Part shown: positions 1-6,047 of the stretch, piece after piece
Layout of the letters: every line of letters starts with the position of its first letter
Position numbering within the stretch: position 1 is the first letter of the stretch
Source of the DNA: Desulfovibrio sp.
GTDB taxonomy: Bacteria > Desulfobacterota > Desulfovibrionia > Desulfovibrionales > Desulfovibrionaceae
Assembly: GCA_020217165.1 (NCBI GenBank)
Contig: JAIWOE010000004.1
Location: forward strand, 1 to 11,583
Direction of reading: 5' to 3'
DNA: 11,583 nt
Translations under genes and position numbers: made by a program
The notes under the pieces: model-generated
The model's input: the letters and a program-made list of their open reading frames with translations, nothing else
What the model was told of the DNA's origin: nothing
Databases searched by the model: none

Positions 1-816
1 CTGCTGGCGGCCTGCATGCAGCGCGACTGGGTGGCCGTGCACACCGATCCGCGGCACATCCCGGCCTCCATCGCCCAGGCCTTGCTGGACCGCGGGGCGG
101 ACTGGTTCGTCATGTGGGTGTTGGCGGCCCTGGAAACGGACAAGGAAGAAATCCTCCGCCTGTCCCTGTCACAGGCCAGCGAAACCCGCGTCCCGCAACC
201 GAATTTCGTGCTCCTGGAACGGGTGGGGGCGCCCAGGAACGTCCTGGCCCTGGGCATTCCCGACGACGCCTTCACCTGCCTGGACAATGTGCTCACCAAG
301 CAGCCCGTGCGGGCCGCCGGTGTGGCCGCCCTCTCCCCCCGGCCGGGGGATGTGGTGTGGGATGTGGGCGCGGGCTGTGGCTCCGTGGCCATCGAAGCCG
401 CGGCAATCATGCGGCAGGGCCGGGTCTATGCCATCGAGAAACGCGGCGACCGCCTGGCGTGCATCCGCAGCAATTGCCGGGAATTCGGCGCCCTCATCGT
501 GGAGCCCGTGCATGCCGCGGCCCCGGCCTGCCTGGGCGAGCTGCCGGACCCGGACGCCGTGTTCATCGGCGGTGGCCTGAGCGAGGAGCCGACCCTGCTG
601 GACGCCGTGTGCGCCCGGCTCAAGCCCGGTGGCAGGCTGGCCGTGCATTGCGTGCTTCTGACCACCCTGGAGGAGCTTCGCCGCCGTCTGGACGGCCTGG
701 GCATGAAGCCAGACATCCAGCTGGTGCAGGCCTCCCAGGCCAAAACCCTGGGCAGGGACATCCATTTCGAAGCCCTGAACCCGGTGTTCGTGGTGCGCGG
801 GGTCAAGCGGGCATGA
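1..816 (+). CDS. cbiET: Precorrin-6Y C5,15-methyltransferase (CbiE-CbiT fusion), 5'-truncated
   Basis: This is the C-terminal part of a CobL-type fusion that methylates C5 and C15 of the corrin ring and decarboxylates the C12 acetate side chain during cobalamin synthesis in the cytoplasm. The reading frame is open from base 1, so the gene starts outside the window and the first internal ATG at 16 is not its start. The first 75 or so residues look like the end of CbiE, with the segment HTDPRHIPASIAQ followed by RLSLSQASE. The rest is CbiT: a GIPDDAF entry segment, then the AdoMet-binding glycine loop DVGAGCGSVAIEAA at about 361-402, then a second-strand acidic segment (YAIEK). A later GG-rich segment (FIGGGLSE, about 562-585) is also typical of CbiT. 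The stop overlaps the cobM start by 4 bases (ATGA), which suggests translational coupling. Fusion of CbiE and CbiT is common; the missing N-terminus is only an edge effect. Confidence 0.93.
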   Translation: MLAACMQRDWVAVHTDPRHIPASIAQALLDRGADWFVMWVLAALETDKEEILRLSLSQASETRVPQPNFVLLERVGAPRNVLALGIPDDAFTCLDNVLTKQPVRAAGVAALSPRPGDVVWDVGAGCGSVAIEAAAIMRQGRVYAIEKRGDRLACIRSNCREFGALIVEPVHAAAPACLGELPDPDAVFIGGGLSEEPTLLDAVCARLKPGGRLAVHCVLLTTLEELRRRLDGLGMKPDIQLVQASQAKTLGRDIHFEALNPVFVVRGVKRA

Positions 817-1589
817 GCGCGCCGGCCACGGTGTGGTTCGTCGGCGCAGGACCAGGGGATCCGGATCTGCTCACGGTCAGGGCCCAGCGGCTCATCCGGC
901 AGGCGGACCTGCTGCTGTATCCCGGCTCCCTCACCCCCCCGGCCATCGTGGCCCTGGCCGGGCGCGAAGCCCGAACCCTGGACACCGCCCCCCTGACCCT
1001 GGAGCAGACCCACGCGGCCATCCTGGAGGCAGCGCGCGACGGACAACGCGTGGTGCGGTTGCAGGCGGGAGACCCCTGCCTGTACGGCACCATCCGGGAA
1101 CAAACCCGGCTACTGGACGCCGCCGGCATCCCCTGGGCTGTGTGTCCGGGCGTGACCTCAGCCTCGGCTGCGGCGGCCGCCGCCGGCATCTCCGTCACCA
1201 TTCCCGAGGGCTCCCAGTCCCTGGTGCTCACGCGCCTGACCGGCCGCACCCCCGTGCCCGAGGCGCAGTCCCTGGCCCGGTTTGCCGCGCACCGCTGCGC
1301 CATGGCAGTCTATTTGTCCGGAGACGCCCCCGAGGCCGTGGCCCAGGCCTGCCGCGACGGCGGCCTGCCCGACGAGACCCCCGTGGTGGTGGCCCACCGC
1401 CTGGGCTGGCCAGGGGAACGCGTCCTGCGCACCACCGTGGCCAGCATGGCCGGTGCAGTACGCGCCGAGGGCCTGACGCGGCAGACCCTGTTTCTCATCC
1501 TGCCCGGCCACGAAGACGCACCGGCCACGCGATCCCGGCTGTACGATCCAGGCTTTTCCCACGGATTCCGCCCACAGGAGGATGGCTGA
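813..1589 (+). CDS. cobM: Precorrin-4 / cobalt-precorrin-4 C11-methyltransferase (CobM/CbiF)
   Basis: This 258-residue protein transfers a methyl group from AdoMet to C11 of the corrin precursor and belongs to the tetrapyrrole methylase family. The length is normal for the family. Visible motifs in order are VGAGPGDPDLLTV (residues 10-22), YPGSL (36-40), the AdoMet-site segment QAGDPCLYG (84-92), CPGVTSASAAAAAAG (111-125) and the CobM-typical SLVLTRLTGRTPVPE (136-150), with VVVAHRLGWPGE near residue 191. QAGD replaces the more usual SGD and CPGV the more usual VPGV; both are mild changes. The start is the ATG that overlaps the upstream stop by 4 bases, and no strong ribosome binding site is seen, so reinitiation after cbiET is likely. 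A longer open frame runs upstream to 114, but it is only the shadow of cbiET. Whether the natural substrate carries cobalt depends on the anaerobic or aerobic route; the anaerobic route is more likely here by inference. Confidence 0.95.
   Translation: MSAPATVWFVGAGPGDPDLLTVRAQRLIRQADLLLYPGSLTPPAIVALAGREARTLDTAPLTLEQTHAAILEAARDGQRVVRLQAGDPCLYGTIREQTRLLDAAGIPWAVCPGVTSASAAAAAAGISVTIPEGSQSLVLTRLTGRTPVPEAQSLARFAAHRCAMAVYLSGDAPEAVAQACRDGGLPDETPVVVAHRLGWPGERVLRTTVASMAGAVRAEGLTRQTLFLILPGHEDAPATRSRLYDPGFSHGFRPQEDG
1576..1581 (+). promoter_or_regulatory. Ribosome binding site of the YjbQ-family gene
   Basis: AGGAGG lies 7 bases before the ATG at 1589, inside the last codons of cobM. It fixes the start of the YjbQ gene well inside a longer open frame that begins at 833. 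Confidence 0.8.
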
Positions 1590-1984
1590 TGCACACCTTG
1601 ACCCTCGCCACCCCCGCCCGGCAGGGGATGCTCTCCATGACCGACCGCATCCAGGCCCTGGTGGCCGACCAGGGCTGGCAGGACGGCATCCTGGTGCTGT
1701 TTTGCCCCCATACCACGGCCGCCCTCACGGTCAATGAAGACGCGGACCCCACGGTGACGCGGGACATCCTTGTCCATCTGGCGGCGGCCATCCCTCACCG
1801 GGGCGACTACCGCCACGCCGAAGGCAATTCCGATGCCCACATCAAAACCGCCCTGGTGGGCCCGTCCCTGAGCCTCATCGTGGCCGGCGGCCGCGTGCAA
1901 CTCGGAACCTGGCAGGGGATCTTCTTCTGTGAATTCGATGGGCCACGCCAGCGGACCCTCTGGGCCCAATGGGTGGGAGCGTAA
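1589..1984 (+). CDS. yjbQ: YjbQ family protein (UPF0047)
   Basis: A 131-residue protein of the YjbQ/UPF0047 family. Members are small trimeric cytoplasmic enzymes, and the Escherichia coli member is reported to have weak thiamin phosphate synthase activity; the true substrate is not settled. The family signature is clear: CPHTTAALTVNEDADP (residues 39-54), then HAEGNSDAHIKTALVG (76-91), then LGTWQGIFFCEFDGPR (105-120). His41, His76 and His84 are candidates for the metal or phosphate site. The length is normal. The start is the ATG in TGATG, sharing one base with the cobM stop, preceded by AGGAGG. It is the last gene of the visible corrin operon and ends 13 bases from a convergent gene. A cobalamin-related role is suggested only by position. 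Confidence 0.92.
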   Translation: MHTLTLATPARQGMLSMTDRIQALVADQGWQDGILVLFCPHTTAALTVNEDADPTVTRDILVHLAAAIPHRGDYRHAEGNSDAHIKTALVGPSLSLIVAGGRVQLGTWQGIFFCEFDGPRQRTLWAQWVGA

Positions 1985-1997
1985 CGGTCCGGCAGCG

Positions 1998-2969
1998 CTA
2001 TGGATTGCGCGCGCTTCGCGCCGCCATGACCATGCGCCAGCAGGCTTCCACCCCCGCCGCCACGCCCAGGACTGTGCCGACGTCCTGCAGCAGGAAGAGG
2101 CGTTCCAGGGTCATGGCGCCCGCCGTCAGCAGGATGGCGCCGGACAGCTGCAATCCCCAGAACATCCCGAAAAAACACCATCCTGTCTGGGGACGTGCCT
2201 GCAGGAACTGCCCGGCCCCGGGGCAGATCCAGCCCAGGGCCAGGTGCCCAAACATGGGGGCCAGGAAGGTGGACCAGTTGCCGGGACCGGATGGGGAACG
2301 GGGACGGGATGCCAGGGCGGCGCAGGCATCGGCAATGGCAAAAGCCCGCAGGAGCTCGTGCAGTTTCCAGGGCAGGCTGAAGGAGGCCTCCAGCCGCAGG
2401 GCCATGGCCAGGGTGTGGACCTGGGACACCAGCGCCTGTGGCGGGGTTCCCCGCCATGCGTCCATGGCCTCCGCCGCCGATGTCATGACCTGCTGCAGGG
2501 CCGGAAACAGGGTCAGATATCCCAGCAGATACCCTGCCAGCAGGCCCAGGCCAAAGCGCGTGCGGCCGGCATAGACCTGCCCGGCCCCCGGGGCGCACCA
2601 GCTGGCCAGGACGGCAAACCAAGGGAGGGGTTCCCAGGGGCATGGCGCGTCCCGGCACCGCTCCCGGGCCGCTAGGATGGCCGTGACAATGCCCAGGTGC
2701 CACAGCCACACCAGACCCAGGCCGCTGACGGCCAGCTGCAGCAGGGGCGATACCATCCAGGGCATTGCGGCCGACGATTCCGGCAACAGTACCCCCAGCA
2801 CCTGATCCAGGAACAGGCGGGCGGCCACCCAGACCATCCAGCCCAGGCACACCAGGCACCCCACGGCCAGCAGGGCGCCGCGGCCGCGCCTGCCGGCATA
2901 CCAATCCCCCCAGCCGGGGTAGAGCATGGCCAGCACGCCGGCGCGATGGATGCGGATGGGACGCGACAT
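1998..2969 (-). CDS. Membrane protein with three PGxGxxYxGR-type repeats (TM2/DUF5683-like)
   Basis: A 323-residue, very hydrophobic inner-membrane protein. The striking feature is a motif seen three times: YPGWGDWYAGR (residues 17-27, bases 2921-2889), APGAGQVYAGR (126-136, 2594-2562) and a worn copy CPGAGQFLQAR (249-259, 2225-2193). Each copy is followed by a hydrophobic stretch long enough to cross the membrane. The pattern resembles the loop-plus-helix of TM2-domain and PGxGQ-type membrane proteins, whose function is mostly unknown. Further hydrophobic stretches lie near residues 75-100. The start was set at 2969 because GGGAGG sits 4 bases before this ATG. The longer frame begins with a TTG at 3017 that has only a weak site and would add 16 residues. 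It is the third gene of a minus-strand set, 54 bases after the previous stop. The function is not recognised; a role in envelope assembly is inference. Confidence 0.8.
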   Translation of the reverse strand: MSRPIRIHRAGVLAMLYPGWGDWYAGRRGRGALLAVGCLVCLGWMVWVAARLFLDQVLGVLLPESSAAMPWMVSPLLQLAVSGLGLVWLWHLGIVTAILAARERCRDAPCPWEPLPWFAVLASWCAPGAGQVYAGRTRFGLGLLAGYLLGYLTLFPALQQVMTSAAEAMDAWRGTPPQALVSQVHTLAMALRLEASFSLPWKLHELLRAFAIADACAALASRPRSPSGPGNWSTFLAPMFGHLALGWICPGAGQFLQARPQTGWCFFGMFWGLQLSGAILLTAGAMTLERLFLLQDVGTVLGVAAGVEACWRMVMAARSARNP

Positions 2970-2973
2970 GCGG

Positions 2974-2979
2974 CCTCCC
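2974..2979 (-). promoter_or_regulatory. Ribosome binding site of the triple-repeat membrane protein
   Basis: Read on the minus strand, GGGAGG lies 4 bases before the ATG at 2969. It favours this start over the upstream in-frame TTG at 3017. Confidence 0.65.
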
Positions 2980-3023
2980 ACGCGGACGGCTGCCGCGTGC
3001 GTCCGTGTTCGGACCAACTGGGA

Positions 3024-3725
3024 TTATTTGGCAAATGCGGCGGGCAGGGGCGCCCGGCGATACCCCTCTGGAATCTGAAACAATTCTGTTGATTGCGGAC
3101 CAGCGACGATGCCGGTCATCACCATGGTGGCATTGCCCGGGCCCTCCCGCTTCAGCAGGGCTCCGAGCTCCGGGGAGTGCCAGATGGTCAGCTCCACCTG
3201 CTGCGTCTCCTCCGTGGGCCGCACCAGCTGCGGTTCGATGAACCGGCCGGGCATGCGGATGTGGTACCTGGCGGCGCGCCGGCCGTCCACGTCCTCCTCG
3301 CCCTGGGGCGTGATGACGCACTCCTGGCGGAGCAAGGCCGGCGGCGGCAGGGAGTCCCGGGCCAGGGGGAGATCAAGAAAGGTGCGCTGCTTGAGATCGA
3401 ACAGCCACAGCCGCCCCAGATCCTGCCGCTCCACCTGGGCGGTGTCGCCATGCTGGACGCGGATCTTTGGCCCGTCCACGAACAGGGTCATGGAGCGGGC
3501 CGCGCCGGCCTGGGTCAGCTGCAGGGTGGCGTTGAAGGGCTGGGCGGGGCTGGCGGCATCCTGCAGGGCCATGGCCAGCAGGAGCTCCACGGGCAGGCCG
3601 GCCTGGGCCGTAATGGACGCCTGGGCCTGGGCGTCAGCAATGGCAAGGCATTCCCAGCCCGCCAGCATCAGCAGGCACACCCCGGCAGACAGAACACGCC
3701 GGGCATGCCGGGCAGCACAAACCAT
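3024..3725 (-). CDS. Secreted protein, DUF4412/LolA-like
   Basis: A 233-residue exported protein. The N-terminus has basic residues (RHARR), a hydrophobic core (SAGVCLLMLAGW) and a plausible signal peptidase I site after an AQA near residue 36. There is no convincing lipobox. The mature part reads like a LolA-fold beta-sandwich: strands ATLQLTQ, SMTLFVDGPKIRVQH and RLWLFDLKQRTFLDLPL, then DVDGRRAARYHIRMP, and a closing LFQIPEGYRRAPLP. The DGxxAxxY segment and the final F-x-IP-x-GY are reminiscent of DUF4412 and of outer-membrane lipoprotein-sorting relatives, which bind lipids or hydrophobic ligands. This is recognition by eye, without a profile search. It starts 6 bases after the previous gene stops and has only a weak ribosome binding site, so it is probably translated by coupling. 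Confidence 0.75.
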   Translation of the reverse strand: MVCAARHARRVLSAGVCLLMLAGWECLAIADAQAQASITAQAGLPVELLLAMALQDAASPAQPFNATLQLTQAGAARSMTLFVDGPKIRVQHGDTAQVERQDLGRLWLFDLKQRTFLDLPLARDSLPPPALLRQECVITPQGEEDVDGRRAARYHIRMPGRFIEPQLVRPTEETQQVELTIWHSPELGALLKREGPGNATMVMTGIVAGPQSTELFQIPEGYRRAPLPAAFAK

Positions 3726-3731
3726 GGCCGG

Positions 3732-4229
3732 CTACTTGCTGACGCGGGTGGTATCCGTGAAATGGATTTCCAGGATATCCGTGCCCAGGATGAACCCGAC
3801 CTCGTTCTTGCCGGTCAGGGTATTGAAGTACTCCATTTCAAAATGGGGCATGTTGGTCAGACTGACGGCAAGGTCCTGGGGGATTTTCACCTCGTGGGGC
3901 GGGGCGCCTTCGGTGACCACCGTCCCATACTCGCTGGCCGGATCCCACTTGAGGGAACGCAATCCGCGTACCGGCACCTGGGTTTCCAGGCTGTCCAAGG
4001 CGCAGAGGAAATATCCGATTTTCTTGGGCTTCTCGTCGAACAACACGTCCTGATACTGGATGAAGTCCTTGCGCACCACGTCGCCGCGGTCGTTTTTGAA
4101 GAGCACATAGCCCGAGGCTTCCACCCAATACTTTTCCGCGCACATCCCCTGGGAGACCACGCCCAGCAGGCAGGCAAGCACGACGATGTGGGCCAGGGCC
4201 AGGCGCGCCAGGGAAACTCCCATCTTCAT
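3732..4229 (-). CDS. Small exported protein of unknown family
   Basis: A 165-residue protein that I do not recognise. It has a clear signal peptide: a short basic start (MKMGVSLAR), the hydrophobic core LALAHIVVLACLLGVV, and likely cleavage after MCA just before EKYW. The mature part of about 135 residues is mixed beta-like sequence with acidic and aromatic patches (GYVLFKNDRGDVVRKDFIQYQD; HFEMEYFNTLTGKNEVGF) and ends with ILEIHFTDTTRVSK. Only one mature cysteine is evident (in FLCALDS), so no disulfide pair is expected. The start at 4229 is chosen because AGGAGG lies 5 bases upstream and the signal peptide begins there. The longer frame from 4325 would place the leader after 32 extra residues and run across a perfect palindrome. 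It is the first gene of the minus-strand set and lies 6 bases from the next. Confidence 0.75.
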   Translation of the reverse strand: MKMGVSLARLALAHIVVLACLLGVVSQGMCAEKYWVEASGYVLFKNDRGDVVRKDFIQYQDVLFDEKPKKIGYFLCALDSLETQVPVRGLRSLKWDPASEYGTVVTEGAPPHEVKIPQDLAVSLTNMPHFEMEYFNTLTGKNEVGFILGTDILEIHFTDTTRVSK

Positions 4230-4234
4230 GAACT

Positions 4235-4240
4235 CCTCCT
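4235..4240 (-). promoter_or_regulatory. Ribosome binding site of the small exported protein
   Basis: Minus-strand AGGAGG lies 5 bases before the ATG at 4229. It decides the start in favour of the form that begins directly with the signal peptide. Confidence 0.8.
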
Positions 4241-4299
4241 CGGCAGGCTGCAGCGCCCTGGCAGGGCCTGCAGGTGGCGATACGGTGCACGACAACAAC

Positions 4300-4321
4300 A
4301 ATGCATCTTCCAAGATGCATT
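4300..4321. promoter_or_regulatory. Perfect 22-base interrupted palindrome, candidate operator
   Basis: The arms AATGCATCTT (4300-4309) and AAGATGCATT (4312-4321) are exact reverse complements around a CC spacer. The site lies 71-92 bases before the start of the small exported protein, in the non-coding stretch. A tight, two-base-spaced symmetric site of this length fits a dimeric repressor or activator. The arms are AT-rich and no T-run follows, so a terminator is less likely. No regulator gene is adjacent. Confidence 0.5.
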
Positions 4322-4397
4322 CCATGTGTACTTCAATTCACTGCTGCTGGCAAGCAATTCCTGACCATGCTGCAGTCAGGATGCATTTTCCCGCCCC

Positions 4398-4443
4398 TGC
4401 AACATCCCGGTTGCACATGCAACGCCGCCATAAGGACTGCAAC
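4398..4443. repeat. TGCAAC motif three times at 20-base steps, candidate regulator sites
   Basis: TGCAAC occurs at 4398-4403, 4418-4423 and 4438-4443, each exactly 20 bases after the last. One inverted copy, GTTGCA, sits at 4410-4415. Together with the middle copy it forms the dyad GTTGCA-CA-TGCAAC (4410-4423). Twenty bases is close to two helical turns, so the copies face the same side of the DNA. This suggests repeated binding by one protein upstream of the minus-strand envelope genes. The sites could also be chance in a short GC-rich stretch. Confidence 0.4.
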
Positions 4444-4460
4444 AGCGGCGCGCGGCATTG

Positions 4461-4484
4461 GCGCCAGGGCGTACCCTGCGGCGC
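4461..4484 (-). terminator. GC-rich hairpin after the GGDEF gene, possible terminator
   Basis: GCGC-CAGGG (4461-4469) and CCCTG-CG-GCGC (4474-4484) can pair around a CGTA loop with a two-base bulge. The hairpin lies about 40 bases beyond the stop of the diguanylate cyclase gene. No T-run follows on the minus strand, so intrinsic termination is uncertain. A tandem copy of GCTGCCCGGGG(G)T at 4496-4520 lies between the stop and the hairpin. Confidence 0.25.
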
Positions 4485-4524
4485 AGTGCCCGGACGCTGC
4501 CCGGGGGTGCTGCCCGGGGTGCTG

Positions 4525-5847
4525 TCAGGAGCGACCCTTCTGTTTGGCGGCGTACATGGCGCTGTCTGCGGCGTGGAGCAAGGCCTCCAGGTTCATGCCC
4601 GGGGCATGGCAGGCCATGCCAATGGAGGCCCGCACCACAAAGGGCGGCCGGCCCTCGACGGCCAGGCCCAGGGCCTGGGGGGTGATGCCCTCCAGGGCCG
4701 TGTGCAGCCGGGTGGCATAGATGGAGGCTTCCTCCAGGGAGGCGTCCGGCAGCAGGATGATGAACTCATCCCCCCCGATGCGGCAGACCACATCCCCCCG
4801 CCGGGACACGTGATCCAGGGTCCGCGCCACCTCCCGCAGCACCAGGTCCCCGGTTTCATGGCCCCAGACATCGTTCACGGGCTTGAAATGGTCCAGGTCC
4901 AGGAACAGCAGGCACACGGGAATGTCCAGAATGCAGGCCTGTTCCAGCAGCTGACGTCCGTAGTGCTCCAAATACGCCCGGTTGCGGATGCCCGTGAGGG
5001 GATCCAGGTATTGCCGGCCGCTGACGAATTCCTTCTCCAGGAGAGAAAAGATAATGGCCTCGAACACCGCGCAGAAGTGCTCCAGATAATCCGTGGCCTT
5101 GTCCGGCGTATAGCGGCCGGGATCCGAATCCAGGAGACTCAGAAATCCCGCCGGCCCTCCCGAGGCGTCCGTGTTGCCTCGACGAAACGGAAACACGAAG
5201 CACGACCCGCGCAGGATGCCATCCGGGCTGTGGCGGGCGGCCGTGGGAAAGAACACTTCGGGATGCTCCAGGGCCGTGGCCGGGCCGATGTACCGCCGCG
5301 GATTGCCCACCTCCTGCAAGGCTGCCCAGGCTGCGGCCAGGGTCTCGGCCTCCATCTGCACGGGGAAAGCGGCGTCCGTTTCCTGTAACGGCAGGGGCGG
5401 ACAGGTCTCCGCAGGCAGCACCTGACAGGCCATCACCAGCTCCACGGCGGCCAGGCCGAAGAGCTGCTCAATGTGCCGGCACAACGCCGGCAACTCCTGC
5501 ACCGTGCGCACCTGCTGCACCACATCCAGACAATCGCGGAATTTATGGAAGGCGGTGAGGGTAGATTCGTAGGCCGCGGCCAGGGCCTTGTTGGCGGCCT
5601 TCAGGCGCATGAACTGCAGCCGGGCCTGTTCCACGCTGGTGCCAGCGTTGCCGACTCCCGACCGCACCCGCGACACGGGCGGGAACACCCCAGATCCTGC
5701 CGGGCCGGCGGCCAGAGCGTGCAGCGCGGTTTCGGCCACGGCGTCCAGAGCAGAGAGGGCCAGTTCGGGTCGGCCAGCCAGAAACCCTTCCCGCCCCTGA
5801 CGGCACAACTCCATGATCCGCGTGAAGGTGGACGTGTCCGGCATCAT
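4525..5847 (-). CDS. Diguanylate cyclase with N-terminal coiled coil and GAF-like domain
   Basis: A 440-residue protein that should make cyclic di-GMP from two GTP. The C-terminal GGDEF domain spans about residues 280-440. It begins with YLDPLTGIRNR, has the metal/GTP segment DLDHFKPVND (317-326) and an intact GGDEF (358-362), and ends with AADSAMYAAKQKGRS. The product-inhibition site RxxD is present as RRGD (349-352), exactly five residues before GGDEF. Upstream are a helical, probably coiled-coil segment (about 72-115) and a GAF- or DUF484-like sensory domain (about 115-270). No membrane segment is seen, so the protein is probably cytoplasmic. The start was set at the ATG at 5847, with GAGG 5 bases upstream; a second ATG follows directly. 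The longer frame from 5982 crosses the divergent promoter region and lacks support. It is transcribed away from the receiver-TPR gene. Confidence 0.9.
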   Translation of the reverse strand: MMPDTSTFTRIMELCRQGREGFLAGRPELALSALDAVAETALHALAAGPAGSGVFPPVSRVRSGVGNAGTSVEQARLQFMRLKAANKALAAAYESTLTAFHKFRDCLDVVQQVRTVQELPALCRHIEQLFGLAAVELVMACQVLPAETCPPLPLQETDAAFPVQMEAETLAAAWAALQEVGNPRRYIGPATALEHPEVFFPTAARHSPDGILRGSCFVFPFRRGNTDASGGPAGFLSLLDSDPGRYTPDKATDYLEHFCAVFEAIIFSLLEKEFVSGRQYLDPLTGIRNRAYLEHYGRQLLEQACILDIPVCLLFLDLDHFKPVNDVWGHETGDLVLREVARTLDHVSRRGDVVCRIGGDEFIILLPDASLEEASIYATRLHTALEGITPQALGLAVEGRPPFVVRASIGMACHAPGMNLEALLHAADSAMYAAKQKGRS

Positions 5848-5878
5848 CCCCGCCTCGGCTGTGGTTGGCGTATGCTCC

Positions 5879-5907
5879 GTGGTAGGAAAGATGGCGGGCC
5901 ACGTCAA
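5879..5907 (-). promoter_or_regulatory. Candidate sigma-70-type promoter of the GGDEF gene
   Basis: On the minus strand, TTGACG (5907-5902) and TACCAC (5884-5879) are 17 bases apart. The -35 box matches 5 of 6 consensus positions and the -10 box only 3. The leader to the start at 5847 would be about 25 bases and contains the GAGG site. Confidence 0.35.
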
Positions 5908-5971
5908 GCAGGCTACGTCAGCGGGCCGGCAGGAAGCCCCGTCCACCGGCACTGCGCCCGGATTCCTGACC

Positions 5972-6001
5972 TTGACATGCAAGAAACCCCCCGCGTACTA
6001 A
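5972..6001 (+). promoter_or_regulatory. Candidate sigma-70-type promoter of the receiver-TPR gene
   Basis: A perfect TTGACA at 5972-5977 is followed after 18 bases by TACTAA at 5996-6001, a moderate -10 box. Transcription would begin near 6008, about 40 bases before the GTG start. The perfect -35 box is the main support. Confidence 0.4.
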
Positions 6002-6037
6002 TCATGACGCACCCCGAACAATTGCCCTTCAGATTGC

Positions 6038-6041
6038 GAGG
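6038..6041 (+). promoter_or_regulatory. Ribosome binding site for a GTG start
   Basis: GAGG lies 6 bases before the GTG at 6048. It favours that start over the ATG at 6066, which would shorten the protein by 6 residues. Confidence 0.55.
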
Positions 6042-6047
6042 TTCCCC

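Noticed and set aside
2019..2034. GCGCG/CGCGC hairpin near the convergent ends of yjbQ and the membrane protein
   Set aside because: It lies inside the last codons of the membrane protein, has short arms and no T-run, so it is not supported as a terminator.
1807..3321. 504-codon minus-strand frame overlapping three genes
   Set aside because: It runs through parts of yjbQ (antisense), the membrane protein and the DUF4412-like gene in another frame. It is Pro/Gly/Arg-rich with no motif.
3093..4364. 423-codon open frame on the plus strand
   Set aside because: It lies antisense to the two secreted-protein genes, has low-complexity GQ/H-rich translation and no family motif. The minus-strand genes have signal peptides and ribosome binding sites.
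4347..4366. Possible sigma-54 promoter ahead of the small exported protein
   Set aside because: On the minus strand a GG and a GC element are present, but 9 bases apart rather than the required 10, and the flanking bases match poorly.
4186..5388. 400-codon open frame on the plus strand
   Set aside because: It is antisense to the GGDEF gene and crosses the non-coding stretch. Its composition is that of a mirror frame in GC-rich DNA.
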